From Thermoplasmata archaeon (GTDB lineage: Archaea; Thermoplasmatota; Thermoplasmata; Thermoplasmatales; Thermoplasmataceae), in NCBI GenBank assembly GCA_021833045.1, contig JAKBGP010000079.1, positions 1 through 8,860 of the forward strand: a stretch of DNA of 8,860 nucleotides, given 5' to 3'. The notes under the pieces were generated by a model. It worked only from the letters and a program-made list of their open reading frames with translations, was not told where the DNA came from and searched no databases. Below are positions 1-5,408 of the stretch, one piece after another. Position 1 is the stretch's first letter; each line of letters opens with the position of its first letter. Position numbers and translations under genes: made by a program.

Positions 1-53
1 TTCATTAGATTCCTTCCTATGTAACCGCTTCCTCCCACGAATAATGCTTTCAT
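1..53 (-). CDS. NAD-dependent epimerase/dehydratase, N-terminal fragment
   Basis: Reading leftwards from the ATG at 53-51 gives MKALFVGGSGYIGRNLM before the window ends, with no stop. This is the first beta strand and dinucleotide-binding turn of an extended short-chain dehydrogenase: G7-x-x-G10-x-x-G13 directly after a short hydrophobic strand at the very N terminus. In this family such a start usually belongs to sugar-nucleotide epimerases, dehydratases or related NAD(P)-dependent enzymes. The remaining roughly 280-320 residues expected lie outside the window, so substrate and exact class cannot be told. It is transcribed divergently from the methyltransferase gene at 251. No Shine-Dalgarno sequence is seen before the ATG, and a TATA-like core about 27 bases upstream suggests a leaderless transcript. 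The reading frame and glycine motif are clear; the family call is reasonable for so short a piece. Confidence 0.72.
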   Translation of the reverse strand, partial: MKALFVGGSGYIGRNLM

Positions 54-71
54 TACACTGGTATCCAGCCA

Positions 72-89
72 AACAAAATATATTTTGTT
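72..89 (-). promoter_or_regulatory. Promoter of the epimerase gene inside an 18-bp perfect palindrome
   Basis: AACAAAATA followed by TATTTTGTT is a perfect 18-base palindrome centred between bases 80 and 81. Its AT core reads as a TATA box centred about 27 bases before the leftward ATG at 53, the spacing expected of a leaderless archaeal promoter. The symmetry includes a G:C pair at 74/87, so it is not only an alternating AT run. It may be an operator overlapping the TATA box, or simply a symmetric AT-rich promoter. Confidence 0.5.
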
Positions 90-206
90 ATTTTATTTAA
101 CCCGCCTTTGTTTTCATTTATTAAAACATGGTTGCCTGAAAACAAAAAGAGCGTTTAGGATCCATATTATAAATCTTTTTTAAGAGCAATAGGTATTTAA
201 TAATTA

Positions 207-238
207 TTCATATCCAAGAATATTTTAATAGATATGAA
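207..238. promoter_or_regulatory. Inverted repeat flanking the methyltransferase TATA box (operator candidate)
   Basis: TTCATATC at 207-214 and its exact reverse complement GATATGAA at 231-238 are separated by 16 bases. The spacer holds the likely TATA box at 221-230. Arm centres are 24 bases apart, a little over two helical turns. The right arm ends 12 bases before the ATG at 251. A dimeric regulator bound here would cover the TATA box and transcription start. Symmetry and placement are seen; regulation is inferred. Confidence 0.4.
221..230 (+). promoter_or_regulatory. TATA box of the methyltransferase gene
   Basis: TATTTTAATA is centred about 25 bases before the ATG at 251. No GGAGG-like sequence lies between the box and the ATG, so a leaderless or nearly leaderless transcript is likely. 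A further TATA-like stretch at about 165-172 (TTATAAAT) could be an alternative promoter giving a longer leader. Confidence 0.5.
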
Positions 239-250
239 CAATATCAGTAA

Positions 251-1000
251 ATGAGTGATTATAGGGATTTTTTTGGAAAAAATGCTGAGAAATACGCAGC
301 AAGTGAGAGTCACAGAAAAGGGAAAGATCTTGAAATATTAATAAATCTGCTTGATCTAAAGGACTCTTACAGGTGCTTAGATCTGGCAGCTGGAACAGGC
401 TTCACCTCCATTTCACTGGCTAAAAAGGTGCAAAGTGTTGTTGCATATGATGGTACAGAGCAGATGCTTGAACAGGCAAAGATATTATCCGAGCAGGAGG
501 GTGTTCGTAATATGACGTTTGTACTTGGTAGGGTAGAAGATCTCCCATTTAATGAATCTGAATTTGATGTTGTCACAACTCGAAGGGCAGCTCATCACTT
601 TCATGATAAGGATCAGTTTTTGAGGGAGGCATTCAGGGTAATGAAAAAAGGTGGTAAACTGGGAATAGCTGATCTAGTTGAACCTGAAACAGATGATCAG
701 GGAAACTACAATAAACTGGAAATTCTAAGGGATCAATCACATGTTAGGGCAGAAAAAATTTCACAGTGGAAGATTCTCGTTAAAAAGGCAGGATTTAACA
801 ATGTAATAGCTGAGGAAATGGTAGAGCCTACACATTTCCTAAAATGGCTATATCCCGTCGATGAGAATAGTAAGTCTGGAATGGATGTAAAAAAATACAT
901 TGAAAGTTTGGGCGATGAAGATTTAAAGAAAATGGATTTTGATATTCATAATATGATTCTACAAAAGCATAGAATGATTCTGATTGCAGAAAAGCCATAG
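251..1000 (+). CDS. SAM-dependent class I methyltransferase, UbiE/YcgJ-like
   Basis: The 249-residue product is a stand-alone Rossmann-fold methyltransferase that should use S-adenosylmethionine. Motif I is LDLAAGTGF (43-51). The acidic residue that usually binds the SAM ribose is D67 in VVAYDGTEQML. The next strand gives GRVEDLPF (93-100), the usual adenine-contact region, then FDVVTTRRAAHHF (105-117) and the R-V-M-K-K-G-G-K turn before strand 5. The N terminus (FFGKNAEKYAAS) and overall pattern resemble the UbiE/COQ5 group and the uncharacterised Bacillus YcgJ group. A quinone ring is a possible substrate, since Thermoplasmatales make menaquinone-type quinones, but nothing here proves it. 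There are no cysteine pairs like those of arsenite methyltransferases. The ATG at 251 is preferred because the TATA box fits it and the protein starts at the normal family N terminus. The LigB-like gene follows after 47 bases. Confidence 0.88.
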   Translation: MSDYRDFFGKNAEKYAASESHRKGKDLEILINLLDLKDSYRCLDLAAGTGFTSISLAKKVQSVVAYDGTEQMLEQAKILSEQEGVRNMTFVLGRVEDLPFNESEFDVVTTRRAAHHFHDKDQFLREAFRVMKKGGKLGIADLVEPETDDQGNYNKLEILRDQSHVRAEKISQWKILVKKAGFNNVIAEEMVEPTHFLKWLYPVDENSKSGMDVKKYIESLGDEDLKKMDFDIHNMILQKHRMILIAEKP

Positions 1001-1008
1001 ATATAAAA
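1001..1008 (+). promoter_or_regulatory. Possible internal TATA box before the LigB-like gene
   Basis: ATATAAAA directly follows the methyltransferase stop codon. Initiation about 25 bases downstream would leave a leader of roughly 15-20 bases containing the GGTGA at 1040-1044. The gene may therefore be transcribed separately as well as by read-through. Confidence 0.35.
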
Positions 1009-1039
1009 GATCAGTAACTCAAATATTCAGGTTCAACAT

Positions 1040-1044
1040 GGTGA
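1040..1044 (+). promoter_or_regulatory. Shine-Dalgarno-like GGTGA before the LigB-like gene
   Basis: GGTGA complements the CACCU core of the archaeal 16S rRNA 3' end and lies 3 bases before the ATG at 1048, a short spacing. It favours this ATG over the one at 1038, which opens a different frame that stops after seven codons. Confidence 0.35.
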
Positions 1045-1047
1045 ATA

Positions 1048-1830
1048 ATGAGTTTAGTTAATCTGTATATTATACCACATGGAGATGAACTGATAGATCT
1101 TCCGGATAAGGAAAGCGTCACAATGAGGAATTATATAGCCGAAATAGCCGGAAACGATGACTCCGATGTAATTGTTATACTTTCTCCGCATGGAATGACC
1201 ATAAAGGATCATATGGCTGTTATAAATACTGAATATTTCAGGGCAGAAACAAAACTTGTGAATAAGAAACTTGATTTTCTGTGCAGTAACGAGAGAAAAC
1301 TAACTGAGGAAATAATAGAAAAGTTCCCTGAATTCTGTCTGGATGTTAGATTTTCTACCTATTCTGGTGAGCTTAGTGTATTCCCTCTGGATTTTGGTAG
1401 TTCAATACCGCTATATTTCTTCAATCAAAGAAAAATTGTGATGATAGGTCAGCCAAGGATAAATGACAGAGCAAAACTTGTAGATTTCGGAAAATCACTA
1501 TTTCACATTGTAAAAAATTACCCAAAAAAGGTAAGTATCATATTGAGTGCAGATCAGGCACATACACATTCTGCAAAAGGTCCTTACGGCTATTCAGAAG
1601 ATGCAGATAAATACGAGAAGATACTTGTAAACGCCATAAAGAATAATTCATTAGATCCACTATATACTATTGATCAGGAGACAGTAAACAGGGGAAAACC
1701 TGATAGTTTCTGGAATATGTTGATATTAAAGGGTATAATGGATGAATCTGGGATAAAAATCATAATAGACTACCATTATGTTGCGGTTTATTTTGGTATG
1801 TTGCTTGCGCACTCAGTCACAGAAAAATGA
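1048..1830 (+). CDS. Class III extradiol dioxygenase (LigB)-fold protein, substrate unknown
   Basis: The 260-residue protein has the layout of the LigB catalytic subunit of class III extradiol ring-cleavage dioxygenases, enzymes that use non-haem Fe(II) to open catechol rings. Visible hallmarks are H11 in YIIPHGDEL and H48 in ILSPHGM, the expected first two metal-ligand histidines. Later come SADQAHTHSAKGPYGY (167-182), with H172 and H174 near the expected catalytic histidine, and acidic residues after it (E184, D187, E190). The loop usually written L-D-H-G reads LDFG (114-117), so a histidine conserved in many relatives is a phenylalanine. That raises the possibility of altered chemistry. 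No signal peptide or membrane segment is seen. It is not Memo: the Memo N-terminal R-x-P-A-V-A-G motif is absent. It lies between a methyltransferase and RibA, which hints at cofactor or aromatic metabolism without identifying a substrate. Confidence 0.75.
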   Translation: MSLVNLYIIPHGDELIDLPDKESVTMRNYIAEIAGNDDSDVIVILSPHGMTIKDHMAVINTEYFRAETKLVNKKLDFLCSNERKLTEEIIEKFPEFCLDVRFSTYSGELSVFPLDFGSSIPLYFFNQRKIVMIGQPRINDRAKLVDFGKSLFHIVKNYPKKVSIILSADQAHTHSAKGPYGYSEDADKYEKILVNAIKNNSLDPLYTIDQETVNRGKPDSFWNMLILKGIMDESGIKIIIDYHYVAVYFGMLLAHSVTEK

Positions 1831-1866
1831 AAAAATAGCTATTATATTAAAATTTTTCAAATATAG

Positions 1867-1875
1867 TTTTTAATA
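1867..1875 (+). promoter_or_regulatory. Probable TATA box of ribA
   Basis: TTTTTAATA is centred about 33 bases before the ATG at 1904, so transcription would begin a few bases before or at the start codon. The T-runs at 1853-1857 and 1867-1871 could also help end the upstream transcript. A 10-base palindrome, AATAGCTATT (1834-1843), lies just after the preceding stop codon; I assign it no function. Confidence 0.4.
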
Positions 1876-1903
1876 CGCTGAAGTGATTATTACATGAAGA
1901 AGA

Positions 1904-2482
1904 ATGATAACATTAGCAGCAAAAGCCAAATTACCAACTTTGGCAGGATTTTTTGATATATACACATTCAATGATGGGGAACCCAATGAAAATGCAGTAA
2001 TTGTAAAGGGTGATGTCACAGGAAAAGAAAATGTTCCTGTTAGAATACACAGTGAATGCCTGACAGGAGATGTTTTTGGATCAAAGAGGTGTGATTGCAG
2101 AGACCAGCTACTGAAGTCTCTTGTATATCTGGGAGAACAACCCTATGGAATGCTTATTTATCTGAGACAGGAAGGCAGAGGAATTGGACTTGTAAACAAG
2201 ATAAAGGCATATAGCCTTCAGGAAGAGGGATATGATACTGTTGAGGCAAACCTTAAACTGGGACTTCCAGCAGATCAGAGAGATTACACATTTGCGGTGG
2301 ATGTAATAAATTATTTCAGGATAAAAAGCGTGAAATTAATGACAAATAATCCTGAAAAAATAAAGTTTCTTGAAGAAAACGGAATAAACGTCTCCGGGAG
2401 GATATCCATAAAAAGCCAGACGACGGAGTATAACAAATTCTACCTGATGACTAAGAAGGAGAAGATGGGTCACCAGATTTGA
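1904..2482 (+). CDS. ribA: GTP cyclohydrolase II (riboflavin biosynthesis)
   Basis: This 192-residue protein is a full-length, single-domain GTP cyclohydrolase II, close in size to E. coli RibA. It opens GTP to 2,5-diamino-6-ribosylamino-4(3H)-pyrimidinone 5'-phosphate, formate and pyrophosphate, the first step toward flavins. The zinc cysteines are C52, C63 and C65 in the H-S-E-C-L-T-G-D and K-R-C-D-C segments. RQEGRGIGL (88-96) follows, then NKIKAY with Y103 at the position of E. coli Y105, and [15 protein letters not shown] and MTNNPEKI. It ends KMGHQI, like bacterial RibA. Tyr at 103 favours true GCH II over the GCH III-like variants that replace it. There is no fused RibB domain. The ATG at 1904 is the first start after an in-frame stop at 1895. 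Characterised archaea often use the unrelated ArfA/ArfB route, so a bacterial-type enzyme is notable and may reflect old transfer. Confidence 0.95.
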   Translation: MITLAAKAKLPTLAGFFDIYTFNDGEPNENAVIVKGDVTGKENVPVRIHSECLTGDVFGSKRCDCRDQLLKSLVYLGEQPYGMLIYLRQEGRGIGLVNKIKAYSLQEEGYDTVEANLKLGLPADQRDYTFAVDVINYFRIKSVKLMTNNPEKIKFLEENGINVSGRISIKSQTTEYNKFYLMTKKEKMGHQI

Positions 2483-2525
2483 TCAGAAACTAAAAACCCA
2501 TCATGGAAAAAATTCTTTTTATTTT
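2464..2525 (+). terminator. Probable terminator after ribA
   Basis: The clearest signal is the T-rich tract at 2516-2525 (five T, one A, four T), typical of archaeal termination, 34 bases after the ribA stop. Upstream, GATGGGT (2464-2470, in the last codons of ribA) and ACCCATC (2496-2502) could pair across a 25-base loop. This pairing may be chance, since archaeal terminators do not need a hairpin. Confidence 0.4.
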
Positions 2526-2611
2526 AACATAAATAATCGATTTTGCAGCAGTCTGTGAATCCTGTTAAATTCATGTATAATATATTTCTTGTTCTAATTC
2601 GGTGGCAAATG

Positions 2612-2623
2612 TTTTTTAAAAAT
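2612..2623 (+). promoter_or_regulatory. TATA box of the glucose dehydrogenase gene
   Basis: TTTTTTAAAAAT is centred about 23 bases before the ATG at 2640, a strong archaeal TATA match. No Shine-Dalgarno sequence precedes the ATG, so the transcript is probably leaderless. TATAATATAT at 2576-2585 is a weaker alternative giving a leader of about 30 bases. The 157-base spacer 2483-2639 contains no other gene that I can support. Confidence 0.55.
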
Positions 2624-2639
2624 AATACACTGATCATAT

Positions 2640-3725
2640 ATGACAGCCGTAAATGCTTATATAACCAATGCACCAGATGGTGGGATAAAATATGAACAAG
2701 TTGAAATCAAGGATTCTCCAGGCAACGTTTCACTAAAGCCATTAGTAACTGGAATTTGTGGAACAGACAGAGGAATTGTAAACGGGGCACTTTCCTTCGC
2801 ATACAACCCGGAAGGATATGATTTCTTGGTAATCGGTCATGAATCATTATGCATGGTGACCGATTCCAAATCTAATAAATTCAAGAAAGGAGACATTGTT
2901 GTACCCATAGTAAGAAGGCCCGGTGATTGCCCAAATTGCAGGATAGGCAGGCCAGATAACTGCTCGGATGGGAACAAGCATGAAGCTGGAATTACAGGTC
3001 TTCATGGCTTCATGAGGGACTCGTTTAACGAATTCGATTACAATTTAGTTAAGGTTAAGGATACCGATCTTGGTGAAGTTGCAGTACTCACAGAACCCAC
3101 AAAAAATGCTGTTAAAGCATTCGAGGTCTTTGATAAGGTAAGAAGCAGATTTATCTATGAAAATGAGTATTCAACTTTTGAAGGAAAGAACGCACTTATA
3201 ATAGGTTCAGGTAGTGAAGCTTTTCTTTACTCGTTCCTCGCAAGGGACTATGGTTTCAACACATACATGGTCAACAGGCATCCAATAGACCAGATACCCA
3301 CAGAGCTCTGTAACGCATTTGGAGTTAATTTCAGGGATACATCAAAAGAACCTGAATTTCCAGGGGAAATGAAGCTTGATTTTATAGTTGACACAAGCGG
3401 TGATCCTGCTACAGTGCTAAGGTTTCTAAGAAAGATGAACCATAATGGCATCCTCATACTCTTTGGAACAAATGGGAAAGCACCTCAGGCAGGATTGTCA
3501 GGGGAGGACATAGATTTCATCGTGGAGAGAAATATAACAATAGCCGGTTCAGTAGATGCCGCTGAGATCCATTACCTTAAGGCGCTGGATTATCTCTCCA
3601 AGTGGAACCGTCTTCACAGGGGAATACTAAGTAGAATGATTACTAATAAATTTGCCCCTGGTGAACAGGGGGTTTTTAGCAAAAAGCCACAGGGAGAAAT
3701 CAAAAGCGTAATTAAATGGGAATAG
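2640..3725 (+). CDS. gdh: Glucose 1-dehydrogenase, Thermoplasma type (zinc MDR family)
   Basis: The 361-residue cytosolic enzyme oxidises D-glucose (often also galactose) to the lactone with NAD(P)+, opening the non-phosphorylative Entner-Doudoroff pathway of Thermoplasmatales. It is a medium-chain zinc dehydrogenase. GICGTDRG (38-45) holds the zinc ligand C40. GHE (66-68) gives H67, and TEPTKN (151-156) gives E152, the expected further ligand in this subfamily. The structural-zinc lobe shows C97, C100 and C108 within RRPGDCPNCRIGRPDNC. HEAGITGLHGFM follows (114-125). The Rossmann turn is GSGSEA (189-194). VNRH (211-214) is the N-R pair linked to NADP binding in glucose dehydrogenases. SGDP, LFGTNGKAP, IVERNITIAGSVDAA and the ending I-K-W-E match the T. 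acidophilum enzyme as I recall it, including its length, which supports the start and the natural end at 3725. FolD follows after 15 bases, probably in the same transcript. Confidence 0.97.
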   Translation: MTAVNAYITNAPDGGIKYEQVEIKDSPGNVSLKPLVTGICGTDRGIVNGALSFAYNPEGYDFLVIGHESLCMVTDSKSNKFKKGDIVVPIVRRPGDCPNCRIGRPDNCSDGNKHEAGITGLHGFMRDSFNEFDYNLVKVKDTDLGEVAVLTEPTKNAVKAFEVFDKVRSRFIYENEYSTFEGKNALIIGSGSEAFLYSFLARDYGFNTYMVNRHPIDQIPTELCNAFGVNFRDTSKEPEFPGEMKLDFIVDTSGDPATVLRFLRKMNHNGILILFGTNGKAPQAGLSGEDIDFIVERNITIAGSVDAAEIHYLKALDYLSKWNRLHRGILSRMITNKFAPGEQGVFSKKPQGEIKSVIKWE

Positions 3726-3730
3726 GATAT

Positions 3731-3734
3731 AGGT
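3731..3734 (+). promoter_or_regulatory. Weak Shine-Dalgarno-like AGGT before folD
   Basis: AGGT lies 6 bases before the GTG at 3741, and a second AGGT (3736-3739) lies 1 base before it. These are the only ribosome-binding hints for this non-ATG start. The short distance from the gdh stop codon also allows translational coupling. Confidence 0.3.
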
Positions 3735-3740
3735 CAGGTA

Positions 3741-4604
3741 GTGAAAACAGAAATCTTTAGTGGGAAGGCGTTTTCGGGCAACATAGATAGGGAAACTGAA
3801 AAGCTGGTAGAGAGGTTTGTCAGCATACAGGGAAGAAAACCAAAGCTTCTCATAATAGATCCCACACAAAGTGAAGAAACAAAAGTTTATGGCAGAAGTA
3901 AAATCAGGAAGGCTGACAGGCTTGGAATTGAAACTTTCCCACTTTTTCTCACTTCCCCTGATTCAAATGGAAACCCGCTTGAAATTATGGAAAACATAAT
4001 TTCTGAAGTTAATCCAGATGGAATAATTGTGGAAAGACCATATCCATTCTGGCTTGATTCATTTTATATAGAACAGATAATACCAGAATATCTCGATATC
4101 GAGGGAATTTCAATAAAATCACAGGGAAAGAACATGATCGGGTACCCATATATTCTTCCAGCAACTGCTGATGCTGCAATGCGGATAATATTGAGTCTGG
4201 GAGAAGATCACAGTAAGAATGTTTGTATTATAAACAGGTCAACAATAGTGGGAAGGCCCCTAGCAATGGCTCTTCTGAATAAGGATTTTACAGTAACCAT
4301 GTGTCATAGCAAAACCAGAGATCTGAAGTCAATAACACGTGCAAGTGATATAGTTGTTTCTGCCATAGGAAAACCAGGTTATATAACTGCAGATTTTATA
4401 TCAGAGGGTGCTTCACTAATAGACATAGGAACAACTGAAGTGAAGGGTAACATTGTAGGTGATATAGATTATAATTCAGTATTAGGAAAGGCTGCATTTG
4501 TGACGCCTGTACCAGGTGGAGTTGGCCCAGTAACAACATCAGTATTATTCAGCAATATGATGAAAGCTTCCATAGACAGAATTGAAGAAAGGCTTAATTT
4601 TTGA
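3741..4604 (+). CDS. folD: FolD homologue (methylene-tetrahydrofolate dehydrogenase/cyclohydrolase) with altered folate site
   Basis: The 287-residue protein has the FolD fold. Classical FolD uses NADP+ to oxidise methylene-H4folate to methenyl-H4folate, then hydrolyses it to 10-formyl-H4folate. The NAD(P) domain is canonical: NRSTIVGRP (164-172), then T-V-T-M-C-H-S-K-T, ASDIVVSAIGKPG, LIDIGTTEV, VGDID and TPVPGGVGP near the end. In the catalytic domain Y50 and the key lysine K54 (V-Y-G-R-S-K) align with E. coli Y50 and K54 in ungapped numbering. However, the usual V-Q-L-P-L-P is VERPYP (97-102), so Q98 is Glu. The usual K-D-V-D-G is LDIEG (118-122), so D121 is Glu. The P-C-T-P loop has become PATA. 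These residues position the pterin, so a modified folate-like carrier or reduced cyclohydrolase activity is possible. GTG is the start because it falls at the family N terminus (F-S-G-K as in D-G-K), with TAG in frame only 18 bases upstream. Confidence 0.88.
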   Translation: MKTEIFSGKAFSGNIDRETEKLVERFVSIQGRKPKLLIIDPTQSEETKVYGRSKIRKADRLGIETFPLFLTSPDSNGNPLEIMENIISEVNPDGIIVERPYPFWLDSFYIEQIIPEYLDIEGISIKSQGKNMIGYPYILPATADAAMRIILSLGEDHSKNVCIINRSTIVGRPLAMALLNKDFTVTMCHSKTRDLKSITRASDIVVSAIGKPGYITADFISEGASLIDIGTTEVKGNIVGDIDYNSVLGKAAFVTPVPGGVGPVTTSVLFSNMMKASIDRIEERLNF

Positions 4605-4613
4605 TCTCTTTTT
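4598..4613 (+). terminator. T-tract terminator after folD
   Basis: Two runs of five T (4598-4602, crossing the stop codon, and 4609-4613) separated by six bases form a U-rich 3' end typical of archaeal termination. Because nadE has its own TATA box about 40 bases further on, gdh-folD and nadE-antiporter are probably separate transcripts. Confidence 0.4.
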
Positions 4614-4650
4614 GTTAACGGAATAGTCTGTGGGATAGAAATTCAACGGA

Positions 4651-4660
4651 TAATTAATTA
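4651..4660 (+). promoter_or_regulatory. TATA box of nadE
   Basis: TAATTAATTA is centred about 28 bases before the ATG at 4684, with no Shine-Dalgarno sequence between them. The transcript is therefore probably leaderless. Confidence 0.5.
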
Positions 4661-4674
4661 ACTGGTAAGTTAAT
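4657..4674. promoter_or_regulatory. Inverted repeat at the nadE transcription start region (operator candidate)
   Basis: ATTAACT (4657-4663) and AGTTAAT (4668-4674) are perfect 7-base arms around GGTA. The repeat overlaps the downstream edge of the TATA box and ends 9 bases before the ATG, where a repressor would block initiation. A related AGTTAACT palindrome occurs at 4710-4717 inside the gene, and GTTAAC at 4614-4619 upstream. The pattern is seen; the role is inferred. Confidence 0.35.
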
Positions 4675-4683
4675 ATCTTTTTT

Positions 4684-5406
4684 ATGGCTCTATCTGAGAA
4701 GGAAAAATTAGTTAACTTTCTAAAATCTTCATTGAAGGATAAATCCGCAATTTTAGGGGTTAGCAGTGGAATTGACAGCTCACTGGTACTCATGTTACTT
4801 ACGCTTTCCATACCAAAAGAAAAAATAATGCCCATATTCCTTCCAGAGTCATCAGTAAGTCAGAATGATTTAAATGATATCATTGCACTGGAAAAAGCTT
4901 CAGGTATTAAAATAAAGACAGTATATATAGAGAACATAATCAAGGCATACAGCAATTTACTGGAAATAAAGGATATGAAATCACTTGGAAATGTAAAGTC
5001 AAGAATCAGAATGACCGTTCTTTATTATTATGCTAATATCAACAGTGGAATGGTTGTGGGAACAACAAACCTGACAGAGTATATAACAGGATACTTTACG
5101 AAATTCGGTGATGGAGGTTGCGATATAGAACCAATCATTGGTCTTACAAAAACAAAGGTAAGGGAACTTTCTGCAGAAGTGGGTGTTCCAGAAAGCATAA
5201 TAAAGAAGCCCCCCAGTGCAGGTTTATGGAAGGATCAAACCGATGAGAAAGAGCTTGGCTTTTCCTATTCATTAATCGACGAAGAGGTAGACTATTTCAT
5301 CAGAAACGGAAGTTTCGAAGAAAATCATGTGGGTAAGAGGGTTAAATCCCTTTATGAGGCAAGCATGCACAAGAGAACACTTCCAGTGGGACCGGAAAAA
5401 GATTAA
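4684..5406 (+). CDS. nadE: NH3-dependent NAD+ synthetase
   Basis: The 240-residue cytosolic enzyme would amidate nicotinic acid adenine dinucleotide to NAD+ using ATP and ammonia, the last step of NAD synthesis. The ATP pyrophosphatase (PP) loop is S27-S28-G29-I30-D31-S32-S33. Most NadE proteins have S-G-G there, so the first Gly is replaced by Ser. GNVKSRIRMTVLYYYAN is the family helix after the second ATP contact. GTTNLTEYITGYFTKFGDGG carries the conserved G-T-x-N and G-Y-x-T-K-x-G-D elements. PIIGLTKTKVRELSAEVGVP is followed by PPSAGLWKDQTDEKELGFSY, the signature C-terminal loop. No glutaminase (CN hydrolase) domain is attached and the length is normal for the ammonia-dependent form, so an external ammonia source is needed. 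The ATG at 4684 fits the TATA box. The antiporter gene follows after only 2 bases and is probably cotranscribed. Confidence 0.95.
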   Translation: MALSEKEKLVNFLKSSLKDKSAILGVSSGIDSSLVLMLLTLSIPKEKIMPIFLPESSVSQNDLNDIIALEKASGIKIKTVYIENIIKAYSNLLEIKDMKSLGNVKSRIRMTVLYYYANINSGMVVGTTNLTEYITGYFTKFGDGGCDIEPIIGLTKTKVRELSAEVGVPESIIKKPPSAGLWKDQTDEKELGFSYSLIDEEVDYFIRNGSFEENHVGKRVKSLYEASMHKRTLPVGPEKD

Positions 5407-5408
5407 CA

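Noticed and set aside
367..576. A 69-codon minus-strand open frame inside the methyltransferase gene, with a similar one at 3248-3457 inside gdh.
   Set aside because: Both are antisense to motif-bearing coding regions and have no independent evidence.
1834..1843. A 10-base palindrome, AATAGCTATT, between the LigB-like gene and ribA.
   Set aside because: It is short, AT-rich and not positioned over a promoter core; such sequences are expected by chance in DNA of this composition.
2573..2640. A small open frame starting ATG-TAT-AAT in the spacer before gdh.
   Set aside because: It runs through the gdh TATA box into gdh in another frame, has no ribosome-binding site, and its composition is that of AT-rich spacer.
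3723..3740. gdh and folD share one reading frame, separated only by a TAG and five codons, suggesting a stop-readthrough Gdh-FolD fusion.
   Set aside because: Gdh ends exactly where the T. acidophilum enzyme ends, and FolD begins at its normal N terminus with a GTG. No readthrough or pyrrolysine signal is visible, so the shared frame is most likely chance.
3627..3869. An 80-codon minus-strand open frame across the gdh-folD junction.
   Set aside because: It is antisense to conserved coding sequence on both sides and shows no family features or promoter.
4545..4835. A 96-codon open frame on the minus strand across the folD-nadE junction.
   Set aside because: It lies opposite the conserved end of folD and the conserved PP-loop of nadE, has no recognisable domain, and would run through the nadE promoter.
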